Origin: Lacrimispora xylanisolvens
Lineage (GTDB): Bacteria; Bacillota; Clostridia; Lachnospirales; Lachnospiraceae
Reading direction: 5' to 3'
Length of the DNA: 64,000 nt
NCBI GenBank assembly: GCA_017084465.1
Contig: CP070896.1
Span: 1,116,001-1,180,000, forward strand
The notes beneath the pieces are model-generated. The model was not told where the DNA came from. It searched no databases and saw only the letters and a program-made list of their open reading frames with translations. Both the position numbers and the translations under genes were made by a program. Every line of letters starts with the position of its first letter. Position 1 is the first letter of the stretch. Below, one piece after another: positions 17,578 to 26,739 of this stretch.

Positions 17578-19281
17578 TTATGTATTACTGATCCGCCTTT
17601 TTTCTGCAATTGATAAATCACGATATTCCTGGGGCGATATTCCCTCTGCTTTTTTAAAGAAGCGGGTAAATGAGGCTGCTGTATCGTACCCTACTTTCTT
17701 TGCGATTTCATATATCTTTTCATTGGGATTTTCAAGTAGTTCCTTTGCTTTTCTGATTCTTGAACTCTCGATAAAGCTGGAGAGCTTGTGACCGGTGGTC
17801 TGATGATATAGCCTGGAAAGGTAGGAGGGGTTCAAATAAGTTTTTTCCGACAGGCTGGTCAATGATAAATCCTCAGACAAATGAGTTTCAATATACCGCT
17901 GGACAAAATCAATGGTATCATTTGTCCTTTTGCTCTCTTCTTCTTTTTTTAGTTCAATCAGCATCTGAGACAATTGGAACAGATGCCTGCCTGCCTCTTT
18001 CCAGGTATTGTAATTTCCACTATGATACAGATCGTTGATGTGATTGGATTGTGTAAACCTCCCCCTCAGCTGAAACCGGTTGATACAGGAAAGAAAAAAA
18101 GTAAGGATCGTCTGATAGGCTTCCAAAGCAATTACATTGTTTTTGTCCTGTATCTCCCCAAGTGGATCCAGCCAGTCTTTCAGGGAATCATAAAAATCCT
18201 GCTCCTCCCCAGTCTCAATGGAATGCTGCAGATTGCTTAGATCCTTCCGGTACAGAAGTCCCTGCAATAACGTAGTGGCATTATCCGAACTAACGGCAGA
18301 AGACTGAATAAATGTCTGTCTTTGTTTCCGAAAATCTCTTTCATCAATAATTGTTTCCATGTCATTGCTTACATGATAATTTAACAAATCGATGAGGGAT
18401 ACATACTTATCTGCAATTTCTCCCCAACTACATGGTTTTTCTGCCAAAGCGAAGCTGACTGGGGCCTGTAGTCTGTCCCGGCAGGCGGACTGAACGATTT
18501 CCAAAGTCCCTTTTAAAAATACATTCATACTTCCATATGGATTTTCGGAATAAGATTGTGTCTTTTGGGGCTGTACAAATACTGCAAGTCTTTCATCCTT
18601 AAGGGGGACTACCAGGCTATTGATATGAATTGCAAAATACCTGACGATCAGCTGCTTTATGGAATACATGATCTGATTTTTCTCCCAAAAATCCACTGAC
18701 TTAGGCAAAATTAATATTTCACCTAAGATAAGCATCACCGGTTCATCTGCGTTTAAATGGATAAAGAGCCGTTCAAATTCTTCCCCATTTATTTTTAACG
18801 AAAGATCGTTATTAAGCAGTGCATAGAAATACTTCTGGCAAAACAAATCCTGGGCAATATTAATCTGATTCTTTGCATTTTGTATTAATTCATTTGTCTG
18901 ATTTTCATCAACCAGCTCCTGTATCACGTTTTCTACTGATTTAATAATCTTACCGTATCCTTCTGTCTTCAATATGTATCTCACATTACTAAACTGAATT
19001 GCTTTATATGCGTAGTTAAATTCACTATGGCCTGTAAGGAAAATAACACGGCACCATGGCCAGCGTTTTTTTATTTCCTCCAGCAGATACAGGCCATCTA
19101 TTTCCGGCATATTAATATCAGTCAATACAATATCCATTCTTGTGCGCCCCAGCCACTGGATTGCCTCTTCTCCTGAATAAGCTTTATACACATCCAGATC
19201 CAGATTCTCCATACTGGAAAAAATATCATATAACCCATTTACGATGATCTCCTCATCATCAACAATTAAAAGCCGATACAT
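17578..19281 (-). CDS. YesN-type response regulator with AraC domain
   Basis: 567 aa. The receiver domain (MYRLLIVDDEE, phosphorylated Asp in DIVLTDINMPEIDG near residue 55) is followed by a long middle region of about 300 residues and a C-terminal AraC helix-turn-helix pair (LTSLSEKTYLNPSYLSRLYHQTTG, AKKVGYDTAASFTRFFKKAEGISPQEYR). It is the cognate regulator of the YesM kinase encoded one base upstream and should activate the lpl genes downstream. Confidence 0.9.
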   Translation of the reverse strand: MYRLLIVDDEEIIVNGLYDIFSSMENLDLDVYKAYSGEEAIQWLGRTRMDIVLTDINMPEIDGLYLLEEIKKRWPWCRVIFLTGHSEFNYAYKAIQFSNVRYILKTEGYGKIIKSVENVIQELVDENQTNELIQNAKNQINIAQDLFCQKYFYALLNNDLSLKINGEEFERLFIHLNADEPVMLILGEILILPKSVDFWEKNQIMYSIKQLIVRYFAIHINSLVVPLKDERLAVFVQPQKTQSYSENPYGSMNVFLKGTLEIVQSACRDRLQAPVSFALAEKPCSWGEIADKYVSLIDLLNYHVSNDMETIIDERDFRKQRQTFIQSSAVSSDNATTLLQGLLYRKDLSNLQHSIETGEEQDFYDSLKDWLDPLGEIQDKNNVIALEAYQTILTFFLSCINRFQLRGRFTQSNHINDLYHSGNYNTWKEAGRHLFQLSQMLIELKKEEESKRTNDTIDFVQRYIETHLSEDLSLTSLSEKTYLNPSYLSRLYHQTTGHKLSSFIESSRIRKAKELLENPNEKIYEIAKKVGYDTAASFTRFFKKAEGISPQEYRDLSIAEKRRISNT

Positions 19282-19282
19282 A

Positions 19283-21029
19283 TTACTCCCTTCTGGGGCC
19301 TAAAATCAATTCAACCCCAAGCCCCCCCAACGGACTTCTATATAGTACTACCCCACTGATCTCATCATATTGGAGCTTCAAACGTCTGTTAATATTAATC
19401 AATGCCGTGACTTCTCCATCATCGGGCTGTAATACCAAAGTTTTCTGCAGTTTAATAAGTTCTTCCTCTGACAGGCTGGTCCCATTATCTTCAACTGTTA
19501 TATGTAGTCTCTCCTCCCGTATTTCAAATGAAATAGAGATGATCCGGTCCTTCATTCTCTTTTCCGCCGCATGCTCAAACGCATTCTCAATTAAAGGCTG
19601 TAGTATGAGCCGGGGAACGGGATACTGTTCGAATTCCTTTGGGCAGGAACCAAATTCCACCGTCAGATTCTTTGTGAAACGCATGGATATAATACTGGTG
19701 TAAGTACGTGCGTGTTCGATTTCCTCGTGAAGAGGAATAATATCTGCAGCATTTCTGGTTAGATAGCGGTAGTACTCACCCAAATGATTGGTAAACTCGA
19801 TTAAATTATCGTCTCCTGTCTGTGCCATGGTATTAATGATAAAAAAGCTGTTATAAAGGAAATGGGGTTTGATTTGCGCCTGTAGTTGCTTGAGTTCTGC
19901 ACGCTGGGTCAGGATTTTCTGTTTATAAGCCTGATCGATCAGCATATTTAGACTGTCAACCATTTTGTTGAATCTGGCGTACAGATAGGCGAATTCTCTT
20001 TTGACTCTACGTCATCAGTGTTTAAACTAATCTGCAGATTTCCATTTTCCACATGCCGGAAAACTTCTACCAGTTTTTTTATTGGTTTGTTAATAAAGCG
20101 GTTCATGGTTAATGTGAAAATTGCAATTACCAGAATTGATACCATGACAAATATCCAGATCCAATTGGTAAAATTACGCATGGGCGTAAAGACCAGATTT
20201 TCCGGCAGATATCGGAGCAAAAGCATATTTAAATAGTCAGACCTGGCGTACACAGAGTAATAACGGAACGAATCTATTTTTCTCAGGCTGGTCCCGCTTT
20301 GATGAGTGGTGCCAAAATCCTCCAAAATTGAATCGGACTGCAGAATTTTCCCTGTATTGGCCATCGCGATTTCTTTCCGGTTGGTTAAATCAATCAGGTA
20401 GGATCCGCTGTCCCGGATAAATATTAAATTGTTCCATATCCTCCTTAAATGCATCTTGATTTAACTCAATTTCTATGACATAGCTGCTGTTTGAGCCTGT
20501 TTTATCCGAGGGATAAACGGTTGTCAGATATAGCCGGTCTTCGTATCTGATAATCTGAGCACCTGTTAAGCCGGCTGCATCCTTAGTGCGCTCATAAGCC
20601 CTGGCATCCAATGGATCAACCCCCTCTGGTAGAGGAAACTGTTTTATTAATGGAAAATATATGGGCGCTTACATTTTTGACATAGCTGCTGCTATAAGCA
20701 ATTGTTATGAGACGAGACTGAAGCTGTTTTAAATTACTCACTATTTCATAATCACTCATGATACTATACTGGACTGCGAGACGGTTTAGTGATTCGTCAT
20801 TTAAGCATGTGTACTGCAATATTTTAAGACGTTCGATTTCCTGTTCCAACTGGTTTAAGTAAAATTCAATCTGAGCAGTTGATGATTTTGACAGTTCTTC
20901 CCGTACTGTGCTGGCTCCCCAGTTACGGATATAGATTCCAAGTATAAAAATAGGTGCTATGACGATTAAAAAAACACTGATTATTTTCTTGAAAAGACTG
21001 ATATTCAGTTTATGAATTAATGAATACAT
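19283..21029 (-). pseudogene. YesM-type sensor histidine kinase, interrupted by three frameshifts
   Basis: Four consecutive frame segments form one kinase of about 581 aa: an N-terminal membrane helix (residues 12-32), an extracellular sensor domain, a second helix (FTNWIWIFVMVSILVIAIFTL), HAMP, and the His-kinase domain with AQIKPHFLYNSFFIINTMAQ (phospho-His) and the ATP-binding VEDNG box. Breaks are at a G5 run (20620-20624, one extra), a GGG (20412-20414, one extra) and an A4 run (19999-20002, one missing). Correcting these joins all parts, for example SSTRGVDPLDARAYE and SKREFAYLYARFNKMVDSL. The kinase senses a sugar signal for the LplABC importer. Confidence 0.82.
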
Positions 21030-21225
21030 ACATCCCCCCCTGATTTGGTATTACTTGTAATGAGTACTTAAGAAATATAAGAAGCGGCAAAATACAATAT
21101 AAAACAATTTGTTGCAATAAATATCTGTCAGTTAGTGATTATGTGTGGGAATTGGAGGTTAGTTTCTCTAATTATTTATACTATTTTTTATAACACTTAT
21201 CAAGTAAAACTGATTTGCAATGCTT

Positions 21226-21258
21226 AAAAAAATAGAGGCGCCCCTTATGGGAGCGCCT
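21226..21258 (-). terminator. Intrinsic terminator after the AraC gene
   Basis: AGGCGCTCC pairs with GGGGCGCCT (9 bp, one G-U) and is followed by CTATTTTTTT on the minus strand, 25 bases past the stop of the AraC gene at 21283. The rest of 21030-21225, upstream of yesM, shows no clear promoter. A C7 run at 21034-21040 gives the poly-G ribosome site of yesM. Confidence 0.8.
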
Positions 21259-21282
21259 GGAAAATGTTATATTCCATGTATT

Positions 21283-22158
21283 CTATTTTTTCTTCTTCAC
21301 CGGAATCCAAATTTCACTTTTATATTTGGGATTCTCCGTATCCTTACTTTCATTCCATAGAATCTCCGGCCCCTCTACTGCCTCATAACCCGAAGCCGGG
21401 AACCATTCTGAGTAAATCCTGCCCCACACATTTTGAAGTGTTTCGGGAAATGGCCCAACTGAGTCAAAAATGGCCCAGGTACCAGCGTCAACGTTTAACT
21501 CATCAAATCCGGTAGCTTCACTGTTTGTGGTTGCTACACCAATATAATGATCAAGTTCTCCACTTTCTTCCATTCTTTCTTCGGAAAAATTAGTTGATGC
21601 ACTGATGATACCTGTCGGTTCAATATCTGACAGGGCTTTTAGCCGTTCTATCACTGCGGGTGTCATTAGCTGATACATTTTTGCGATCTCAGGATTTACA
21701 CCATTAAAAATAATTGGAACTCTTTTCTTAAATCCCGCTAATTTAAACGGTCCTTTCTCCACGATTCTATAATTCAACTCGCATCCTCCATTAATTGATA
21801 ATTGAAAGGTCATTCTGGGATAAGCCTTTCGTTTTGTCTGTTCATCTCTTGCCTCAGAAGGCAGAATACCATGCATGGTTTGAAAAGCGCGGGAAAAAGA
21901 ATCAGCTGCGTTATAACCGTATTTCACCGCAACATCAATGATTCTGGTGTTTTTATCCTTCAGATCAATCGCTGCTAATGTTAATCTTCTTCTCCTGACA
22001 TATTCTGATAAACTGATACCTGCCAGAAGTGAAAACATTCGTTTAAAATGATATTCGGAACAATGAGCAATTTTAGCTGCCTCACCATAATCAATCTCTT
22101 CCGTTAAGTGATCTTCCATGTATGATAATGCTTCATTCATACTACTGATTGAATCCAT
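21283..22158 (-). CDS. AraC-family regulator with GyrI-like effector domain
   Basis: 291 aa from [11 protein letters not shown], set by AAAGGAGG seven bases upstream; the frame is open to 22224. N-terminal AraC DNA-binding domain ([58 protein letters not shown]), then a GyrI-like ligand domain ending [24 protein letters not shown]. It is a monocistronic gene between two terminators. The ligand and targets are unknown. Confidence 0.87.
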   Translation of the reverse strand: MDSISSMNEALSYMEDHLTEEIDYGEAAKIAHCSEYHFKRMFSLLAGISLSEYVRRRRLTLAAIDLKDKNTRIIDVAVKYGYNAADSFSRAFQTMHGILPSEARDEQTKRKAYPRMTFQLSINGGCELNYRIVEKGPFKLAGFKKRVPIIFNGVNPEIAKMYQLMTPAVIERLKALSDIEPTGIISASTNFSEERMEESGELDHYIGVATTNSEATGFDELNVDAGTWAIFDSVGPFPETLQNVWGRIYSEWFPASGYEAVEGPEILWNESKDTENPKYKSEIWIPVKKKK

Positions 22159-22250
22159 AAAACAACCTCCTTTCATCAAACATAATAACACAGGATATAT
22201 TGAAAGATCCGATAATCCGTGCATTATTTAGTCGTATCATAAGTAATACG

Positions 22251-22276
22251 AAAACCCCCAGCGCACTGAGGGTTTT
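22251..22276 (-). terminator. Intrinsic terminator after the cupin gene
   Basis: AAAACCC-TCAG pairs with CTGGGGGTTTT around a TGCG loop, 15 bases past the cupin stop. T residues on both sides allow bidirectional action. Confidence 0.75.
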
Positions 22277-22290
22277 TGTCTTAGCAGTGA

Positions 22291-22638
22291 TTAGACATTT
22301 GCATCTGTTGCAAATGCCTCTAAACCCATTGGTGAAATGGTTACAAAAAGACGTAAGACATCGCTGCCGATATTGATAACCTGTAAGCTTTCCTGCCCGT
22401 CAACCTGCATTAATTCCCCCACCTGAAGCAGAGTCTCATTGCCATCCGTTACAACTTTTGCGGCCCCTTCCATGACCTGCAGGAGAAGGGTTGATTCCAT
22501 ATGTGTATGCCCTGGCAGTATTTCTCCTTTAGCAATATTCAGAACAAAAGCAATTACATTATCACTTTTATAAAGCATACGCTTTGCAATCTTTCCCTGA
22601 GGCACATGATAATAATCATTGAATATAAACTTGTTCAC
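22291..22638 (-). CDS. Cupin-domain protein
   Basis: 115 aa single cupin barrel. The first metal-binding motif is GEILPGHTHMESTLLLQVMEGAAKV (His, His, Glu) and the second part is LMQVDGQESLQVINIG. It begins with GTG, preceded by GGAGAA. Small cupins bind a metal and often sense or modify small molecules; the role here is unknown. It is monocistronic and diverges from the QueG-like gene. Confidence 0.78.
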   Translation of the reverse strand: MNKFIFNDYYHVPQGKIAKRMLYKSDNVIAFVLNIAKGEILPGHTHMESTLLLQVMEGAAKVVTDGNETLLQVGELMQVDGQESLQVINIGSDVLRLFVTISPMGLEAFATDANV

Positions 22639-22731
22639 AGTTAAATTCTCCTTTCATTTATGTTTAAAATCTAATATACCCCAATTGAGTTTCCTTACTA
22701 CTTTAAACATTGCAGAAATTATATCTGACTC

Positions 22732-22773
22732 TTGACAGTCGTTTAGTCGGCTGATATTATATGTATATACATA
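22732..22773 (+). promoter_or_regulatory. Promoter and MarR-type operator of the QueG-like gene
   Basis: TTGACA (22732-22737), a 17-base spacer and TATTAT (22755-22760) form a good promoter. Immediately after the -10 box is the palindrome ATGTATATACAT (22761-22772). A near copy, ATGCATATACAT, occupies the same place in the promoter of the MarR gene downstream (23927-23938), so both genes are likely repressed by that MarR. Confidence 0.65.
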
Positions 22774-22812
22774 CATTTCAATCAGCAAAGACAAATAATC
22801 CGAGGTGTCGAT

Positions 22813-23865
22813 ATGATGAGTAAAAAAAGTGAATCAGACAATTCCACAGCTAAGCTGATCCAACAAAAAGCACTTGATTTAGGTTATGAAAAATGCGGCA
22901 TTATTCCCATTGAAATGATGACTGGCTATGAGGAGAAATTTAAAGAGCGGACACAGAAAGTACCGGAATCCCAGCCCTTTTATCAAAATCAGCAACGTCT
23001 AATCCGTTTTCAGGAAGATTTTGAATGGGCAAAGTCCATCGTAATTTTGGTAAAGCGATATTCCAAATACCATATTCCGGAATCATTAAAGGGACACATT
23101 GCAAAGCATTATTTAACAGATTCCCGCGTAAATGAAAATACGAAAGAATTTCAAAGCAGTACCGCTCTGGAACAATATATGCAAGATCTGGGTTTACGCA
23201 CTGCGACCAATCGTAAGTTCGGAATAGTGGGAGTACGTTGGGCTGCATTGCAGGCAGGTCTTGGTATAATAAGGCGAAACAACTTTTTTTATACAGAATC
23301 TGGTTCCTGGATCAGCCTGGAAGCATTTTTAATTGATTGCGAGATGGAATTGATTGAAAAACCAAATCTCCCCCCCTGTCCGCCTAATTGCAACCGCTGC
23401 ATAAAAGCCTGTTCCACTGCTTCTCTGTCCGATGCTTATACCATGAACCCTCTTCGCTGCATTTCCCATTTAACAACCTTTGGAGGACGAAACTTACCCA
23501 AGGAACCTATGGCCTCTGAGTTCGGTGACTGGATTTATGGCTGCGATATGTGCCAGGATGCCTGTCCAATGAATCATAATAAATGGACTGGACAGAACGA
23601 ATTTCCTGGACTTTCAGAACTTGAGCCTTACCTGACAATGGAGAACATTTTAGAAATGGATGAAGACTTTTATCGTCAGAACATTCAGCCTAAATTTTTC
23701 TACCTTTCACCAGATGAACTATGGAAATTGCAGGTAAATGTATTAAACTTTATGGATAACCGGTATGAAGATCATTTCGCCCCAGCTATTATAAAGGCTC
23801 AGGAAAGCAAATATGAACAGGTTCGTGAAATGGCAGGCATAATCTCCACAAAACATGATCTGTAA
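22813..23865 (+). CDS. QueG-like double [4Fe-4S] cluster protein
   Basis: 350 aa. The N-terminal half resembles epoxyqueuosine reductase-like proteins. The C-terminal half has two iron-sulfur motifs: CPPNCNRCIKAC (residues about 193-204) and CDMCQDACPMNH (about 247-258), in the double-cluster pattern of the QueG family. True QueG reduces epoxyqueuosine in tRNA using cobalamin; here the first motif is spaced differently, so a different reductase role is possible. GAGGTG precedes the ATG. A strong promoter with a MarR-like operator lies upstream, suggesting an inducible redox or detoxification function rather than housekeeping tRNA modification. Confidence 0.7.
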   Translation: MMSKKSESDNSTAKLIQQKALDLGYEKCGIIPIEMMTGYEEKFKERTQKVPESQPFYQNQQRLIRFQEDFEWAKSIVILVKRYSKYHIPESLKGHIAKHYLTDSRVNENTKEFQSSTALEQYMQDLGLRTATNRKFGIVGVRWAALQAGLGIIRRNNFFYTESGSWISLEAFLIDCEMELIEKPNLPPCPPNCNRCIKACSTASLSDAYTMNPLRCISHLTTFGGRNLPKEPMASEFGDWIYGCDMCQDACPMNHNKWTGQNEFPGLSELEPYLTMENILEMDEDFYRQNIQPKFFYLSPDELWKLQVNVLNFMDNRYEDHFAPAIIKAQESKYEQVREMAGIISTKHDL

Positions 23866-23895
23866 TCCATATACTCATATTAAATCCTTGCACAC

Positions 23896-23938
23896 TTGAC
23901 AAAGTTTCTTTTAACAACTATCTTATATGCATATACAT
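23896..23938 (+). promoter_or_regulatory. Promoter and operator of the MarR gene
   Basis: TTGACA (23896-23901), 17 bases and TATCTT (23919-23924), followed by ATGCATATACAT (23927-23938). Eleven of twelve bases of this repeat match the operator after the -10 box of the QueG-like gene, which points to autoregulation. Confidence 0.6.
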
Positions 23939-23958
23939 CAGCATGGGAGAAATGAAAA

Positions 23959-24391
23959 ATGGAAGAACAAAACTTAAATTTGTCGGTATGTGCATGCCGA
24001 AGCCTCCGAATGACCACTCGGGTAATCACACAGTATTACGATAAAGCCCTACGTATTTCCGGACTTAAATCCCCAGTTTGCTCTGTTAACTGACATCTGC
24101 TCAAGGGAAAATGGAATCTCCGTTAATGAGCTTGCAAATCAGGCAATGATGGATCAGACAACGGTGACCAGAAATGTGGAAATTCTGCGCAAAAAAGGAT
24201 ACGTTGATGTGAAAACGGAAGATGCCGATTCCAGAAAAAAGTGTATTACAGTCAGTGAAACAGGGAAGGAAAAACTTGCACTTGCCATGCCACATTGGCA
24301 GGAGGCACAATCCAAAATAGAACAGGTTGTTGGGAAGGAGCAGTATGATGAACTCCTGAAAACACTTTCCGTCTTAAGGAGTATTAATTAA
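23959..24391 (+). pseudogene. MarR-family regulator, frameshifted
   Basis: About 143 aa when joined. The first frame begins MEEQNLNLSVCACRSLRMTTRVITQYYDKALRISGL. The second carries FALLTDICSRENGISVNELANQAMMDQTTVTRNVEILRKKGYVDVKTEDADSRKKCITVSETGKEKL, the winged helix. The shift is at a CCCC run (24071-24074): one extra C, or two missing bases. The 3' end overlaps the convergent SEDS-like gene by 18 bases. It probably controls itself and the QueG-like gene through the shared palindrome. Confidence 0.78.
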
Positions 24392-25216
24392 ATTTAAATA
24401 CCAGGTTAGTGATAAATAGTAGCCAACTATAGGTGATATTCCATATCCCATCAGAGGAACCGGAAAATTCCCAAACAAAGTGGATAACAGTATGACAATA
24501 TAGTAACATCCAATATATCTTGAAACTGACACTGCATTTTTCGGTGGAAGCAATATGAATGGAGCTGGTAATATTGCTAAAGAAATAATGCCTAGAACCA
24601 GCCAAATTCCTCCCATATCTGCCACCATCATGAGGATCCTTTCTACATAATTAACTGGTGGCAAATGATCCAAACGAATCCAGGATAAAACTATGAACAA
24701 AACAGATACACCTGTAATCAGGAAACGTATCTTTTTACTACGCGTATTCAGGCTTAGCATAATCATCACAGGAATGGCAAATCCGGTTAATTGTGAGGCA
24801 TCCGGCTGAAAAAACAGCACCAGTAATATGATGAATGCGCTGACACCTGCATACGTTAAGCCTCTTATTTTTAATACTTGATATAGTTCTAAAAGAATCA
24901 TGGGCAGTACAATCATGGCAACATTTAATTTTACTGCCCCTATGGATATCCATCGGTGAACCCCCTCCATACCCTGGTTTGCAAACGTAAGCATTAAAGC
25001 AATTATAGCGGCGGGTAATAATAATTGATTGTATCTGTTTCCTGTATTATTAAATTTGCACGTAATCATAAGTAAGGAAATAACGCTCATTAAAACAAGG
25101 CAACCAATATTCTGGCCCCAGATAGCAACCGGAACATGGTTTTGGTACATTGCAAGCACACCAATTGCAATGGATGGTATCGTAAGTGCAAAGGTTATAA
25201 GTTTTCGAAGTGGCAT
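24374..25216 (-). CDS. Small SEDS-like (FtsW/RodA-related) membrane protein
   Basis: 280 aa, shorter than the 370-400 aa of FtsW, RodA and SpoVE, with about eight to nine membrane helices. Weak but ordered SEDS blocks are seen: GVHRWISIGAVKLN (compare GAxRWIxIG), LFFQPDASQLTGF (compare QPDLG) and GNFPVPLMGYGISPIVGYY (compare the FtsW GxxLPFxSYGG end). Known SEDS proteins polymerise peptidoglycan glycan strands. The shortened form and degenerate catalytic region make that uncertain here. No PBP or division gene is nearby. AGAAAGGA precedes the ATG. Confidence 0.6.
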   Translation of the reverse strand: MPLRKLITFALTIPSIAIGVLAMYQNHVPVAIWGQNIGCLVLMSVISLLMITCKFNNTGNRYNQLLLPAAIIALMLTFANQGMEGVHRWISIGAVKLNVAMIVLPMILLELYQVLKIRGLTYAGVSAFIILLVLFFQPDASQLTGFAIPVMIMLSLNTRSKKIRFLITGVSVLFIVLSWIRLDHLPPVNYVERILMMVADMGGIWLVLGIISLAILPAPFILLPPKNAVSVSRYIGCYYIVILLSTLFGNFPVPLMGYGISPIVGYYLSLTWYLNLINTP

Positions 25217-25253
25217 TTATTTTCCTTTCTGATTATACTTCCATTGCCTCTGG

Positions 25254-25862
25254 CTATTCGATGGGTACATCAAATTTATTATTTTTATAATAATAAGTTC
25301 TGTCTTCTTCTGTAATTTCTCTCACTATTTTACAAGGATTGCCCATTGCAATTACATGATCTGGTATATCCTTTGTCACAACACTGCCTGCACCAATCAC
25401 AACATTATCCCCTATCTTTACACCAGGAAGAATTACCACATTACCCCCAATCCAGACATTGTCTCCAATCGTAATCGGAATCCCATACTCATAGCCAGTG
25501 TTTCTGGTATCCGGATGGATAGGATGACCAGCTGTATAGATTGATACATTAGGAGCAATCTGAACATTTTTTCCGATGGTAACTTTTGCCACATCCAGAA
25601 TGGTAAGATTATAATTAGCAAAGAAATTCTCTCCTACTTCTATATTCCAGCCGTAGTCACAATGAAAAGGGGCTTCAATACAAATGTTCTCACCTGTTTT
25701 TCCTAAAATATCTTTTAACATTAAAGTAGCTGATTCATTTAAATTCGGTGAAAGATTATTAAAGTCATAGATTTTCTGCTTACACGCAAATCTTTCTTCT
25801 CCTAATCCATCTAGCCATGCTTTGTATGGTAATCCCGCTAGCATCCGTTCTCTCTGGTTCAT
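25254..25862 (-). CDS. Sugar O-acetyltransferase (maltose/galactoside acetyltransferase type)
   Basis: 202 aa. An N-terminal Mac domain (MNQRERMLAGLPYKAWLDGL) precedes a left-handed beta-helix with hexapeptide repeats (VTIGKNVQIAPNVSIYTAGHPI with the catalytic His, then ITIGDNVWIGGNVVILPGVKIGDNVVIGAGSVVTKDIP). It forms a trimer that acetylates sugars from acetyl-CoA. AAAAGGAGAA precedes the ATG. It lies in a short cluster on the minus strand with the lipoprotein upstream. Confidence 0.9.
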   Translation of the reverse strand: MNQRERMLAGLPYKAWLDGLGEERFACKQKIYDFNNLSPNLNESATLMLKDILGKTGENICIEAPFHCDYGWNIEVGENFFANYNLTILDVAKVTIGKNVQIAPNVSIYTAGHPIHPDTRNTGYEYGIPITIGDNVWIGGNVVILPGVKIGDNVVIGAGSVVTKDIPDHVIAMGNPCKIVREITEEDRTYYYKNNKFDVPIE

Positions 25863-25937
25863 AATTTATTCTCCTTTTACAATTGCTGGTTAATTTCAGT
25901 TAAGCAAATTCCCCGCCTTATCAGACGAGGAATTTGT

Positions 25938-26645
25938 TTATATTTCTTTCCACACAATTAAGTCAGATGAATTGGATAGATAATCTTTGGTCAGTGAGTT
26001 CCATTCTTCCTCAGAAACTTCTTTATCTTCCATCATAAATATATCATAATCAGCACTTTCCGTCTTGCCGCTTTCATCGACGCTGTGATATTTAGAGAAA
26101 TTAACTTTCGAAGTCTCATTTCCATTGGAATCCAAAACTAAATAATAGTAATTTAAGTGAGTCGGTGCTGCGCCATCGCGTTCGTATAAGATCGCTCCGT
26201 TGTTTAGCGCAGATTCATAATCTGGACCAGAATGCCATAAAAGGATCTGTCCATCAAGATATGTAAAAATGAGATAACTTCCGCCAACAACAGGGCGGAG
26301 ATGAAGTTCCGGTATTCCATCCCCGTTCATATCAAATAATGCATAATAAGTTTTAAAGTCCGGCTCCAAAGAGAAATCTTTGATTTTAACCACTCCATCA
26401 CTTATCTCTTGTTTTAAATCCTGAGCATTTTTACTTCCTGCCAGGAATTTCTTATATGCTACAAGTGCGTCATCTGCAGCACTATTGTCTGAGGGTTGCT
26501 CCGAATTCACCTTAATCAGCTCACTTGATACAGGAACTGTATCCGGAGTTGTAGTACTACTTTGTGCGCAGGCATTTAGTGAGAATAGAATTATAGTTGA
26601 GAGTAATAGAAAACAGGTATTTCTGAGAAAGTGTTTGTGTTTCAT
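25938..26645 (-). CDS. Predicted lipoprotein of unknown function
   Basis: About 235 aa from MKHKHFLRN, set by AGGAGG; the frame is open to 26675. The signal peptide ends with LNACAQSS, a lipobox. The mature part is a compact domain (YYALFDMNGDGIPELHLRPVVGGSYLIFTY) that resembles cell-surface proteins with an FxxDxNxDGxxEL stretch, sometimes calcium-binding-like. Secreted and anchored to the membrane. I do not recognise a specific function. Confidence 0.65.
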   Translation of the reverse strand: MKHKHFLRNTCFLLLSTIILFSLNACAQSSTTTPDTVPVSSELIKVNSEQPSDNSAADDALVAYKKFLAGSKNAQDLKQEISDGVVKIKDFSLEPDFKTYYALFDMNGDGIPELHLRPVVGGSYLIFTYLDGQILLWHSGPDYESALNNGAILYERDGAAPTHLNYYYLVLDSNGNETSKVNFSKYHSVDESGKTESADYDIFMMEDKEVSEEEWNSLTKDYLSNSSDLIVWKEI

Positions 26646-26739
26646 GACGGCCTCCTGAGTTTTTTCCTGATTCATGTCTATCCTTGTATTATAAACCTGT
26701 TTATTGAGTTGTCAAGTAACATGCCTATACACTCGTATT

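Noticed and set aside
25880..25925. Intrinsic terminator after the lipoprotein gene
   Set aside because: A 10-bp stem exists, but no T-run follows it on the minus strand.
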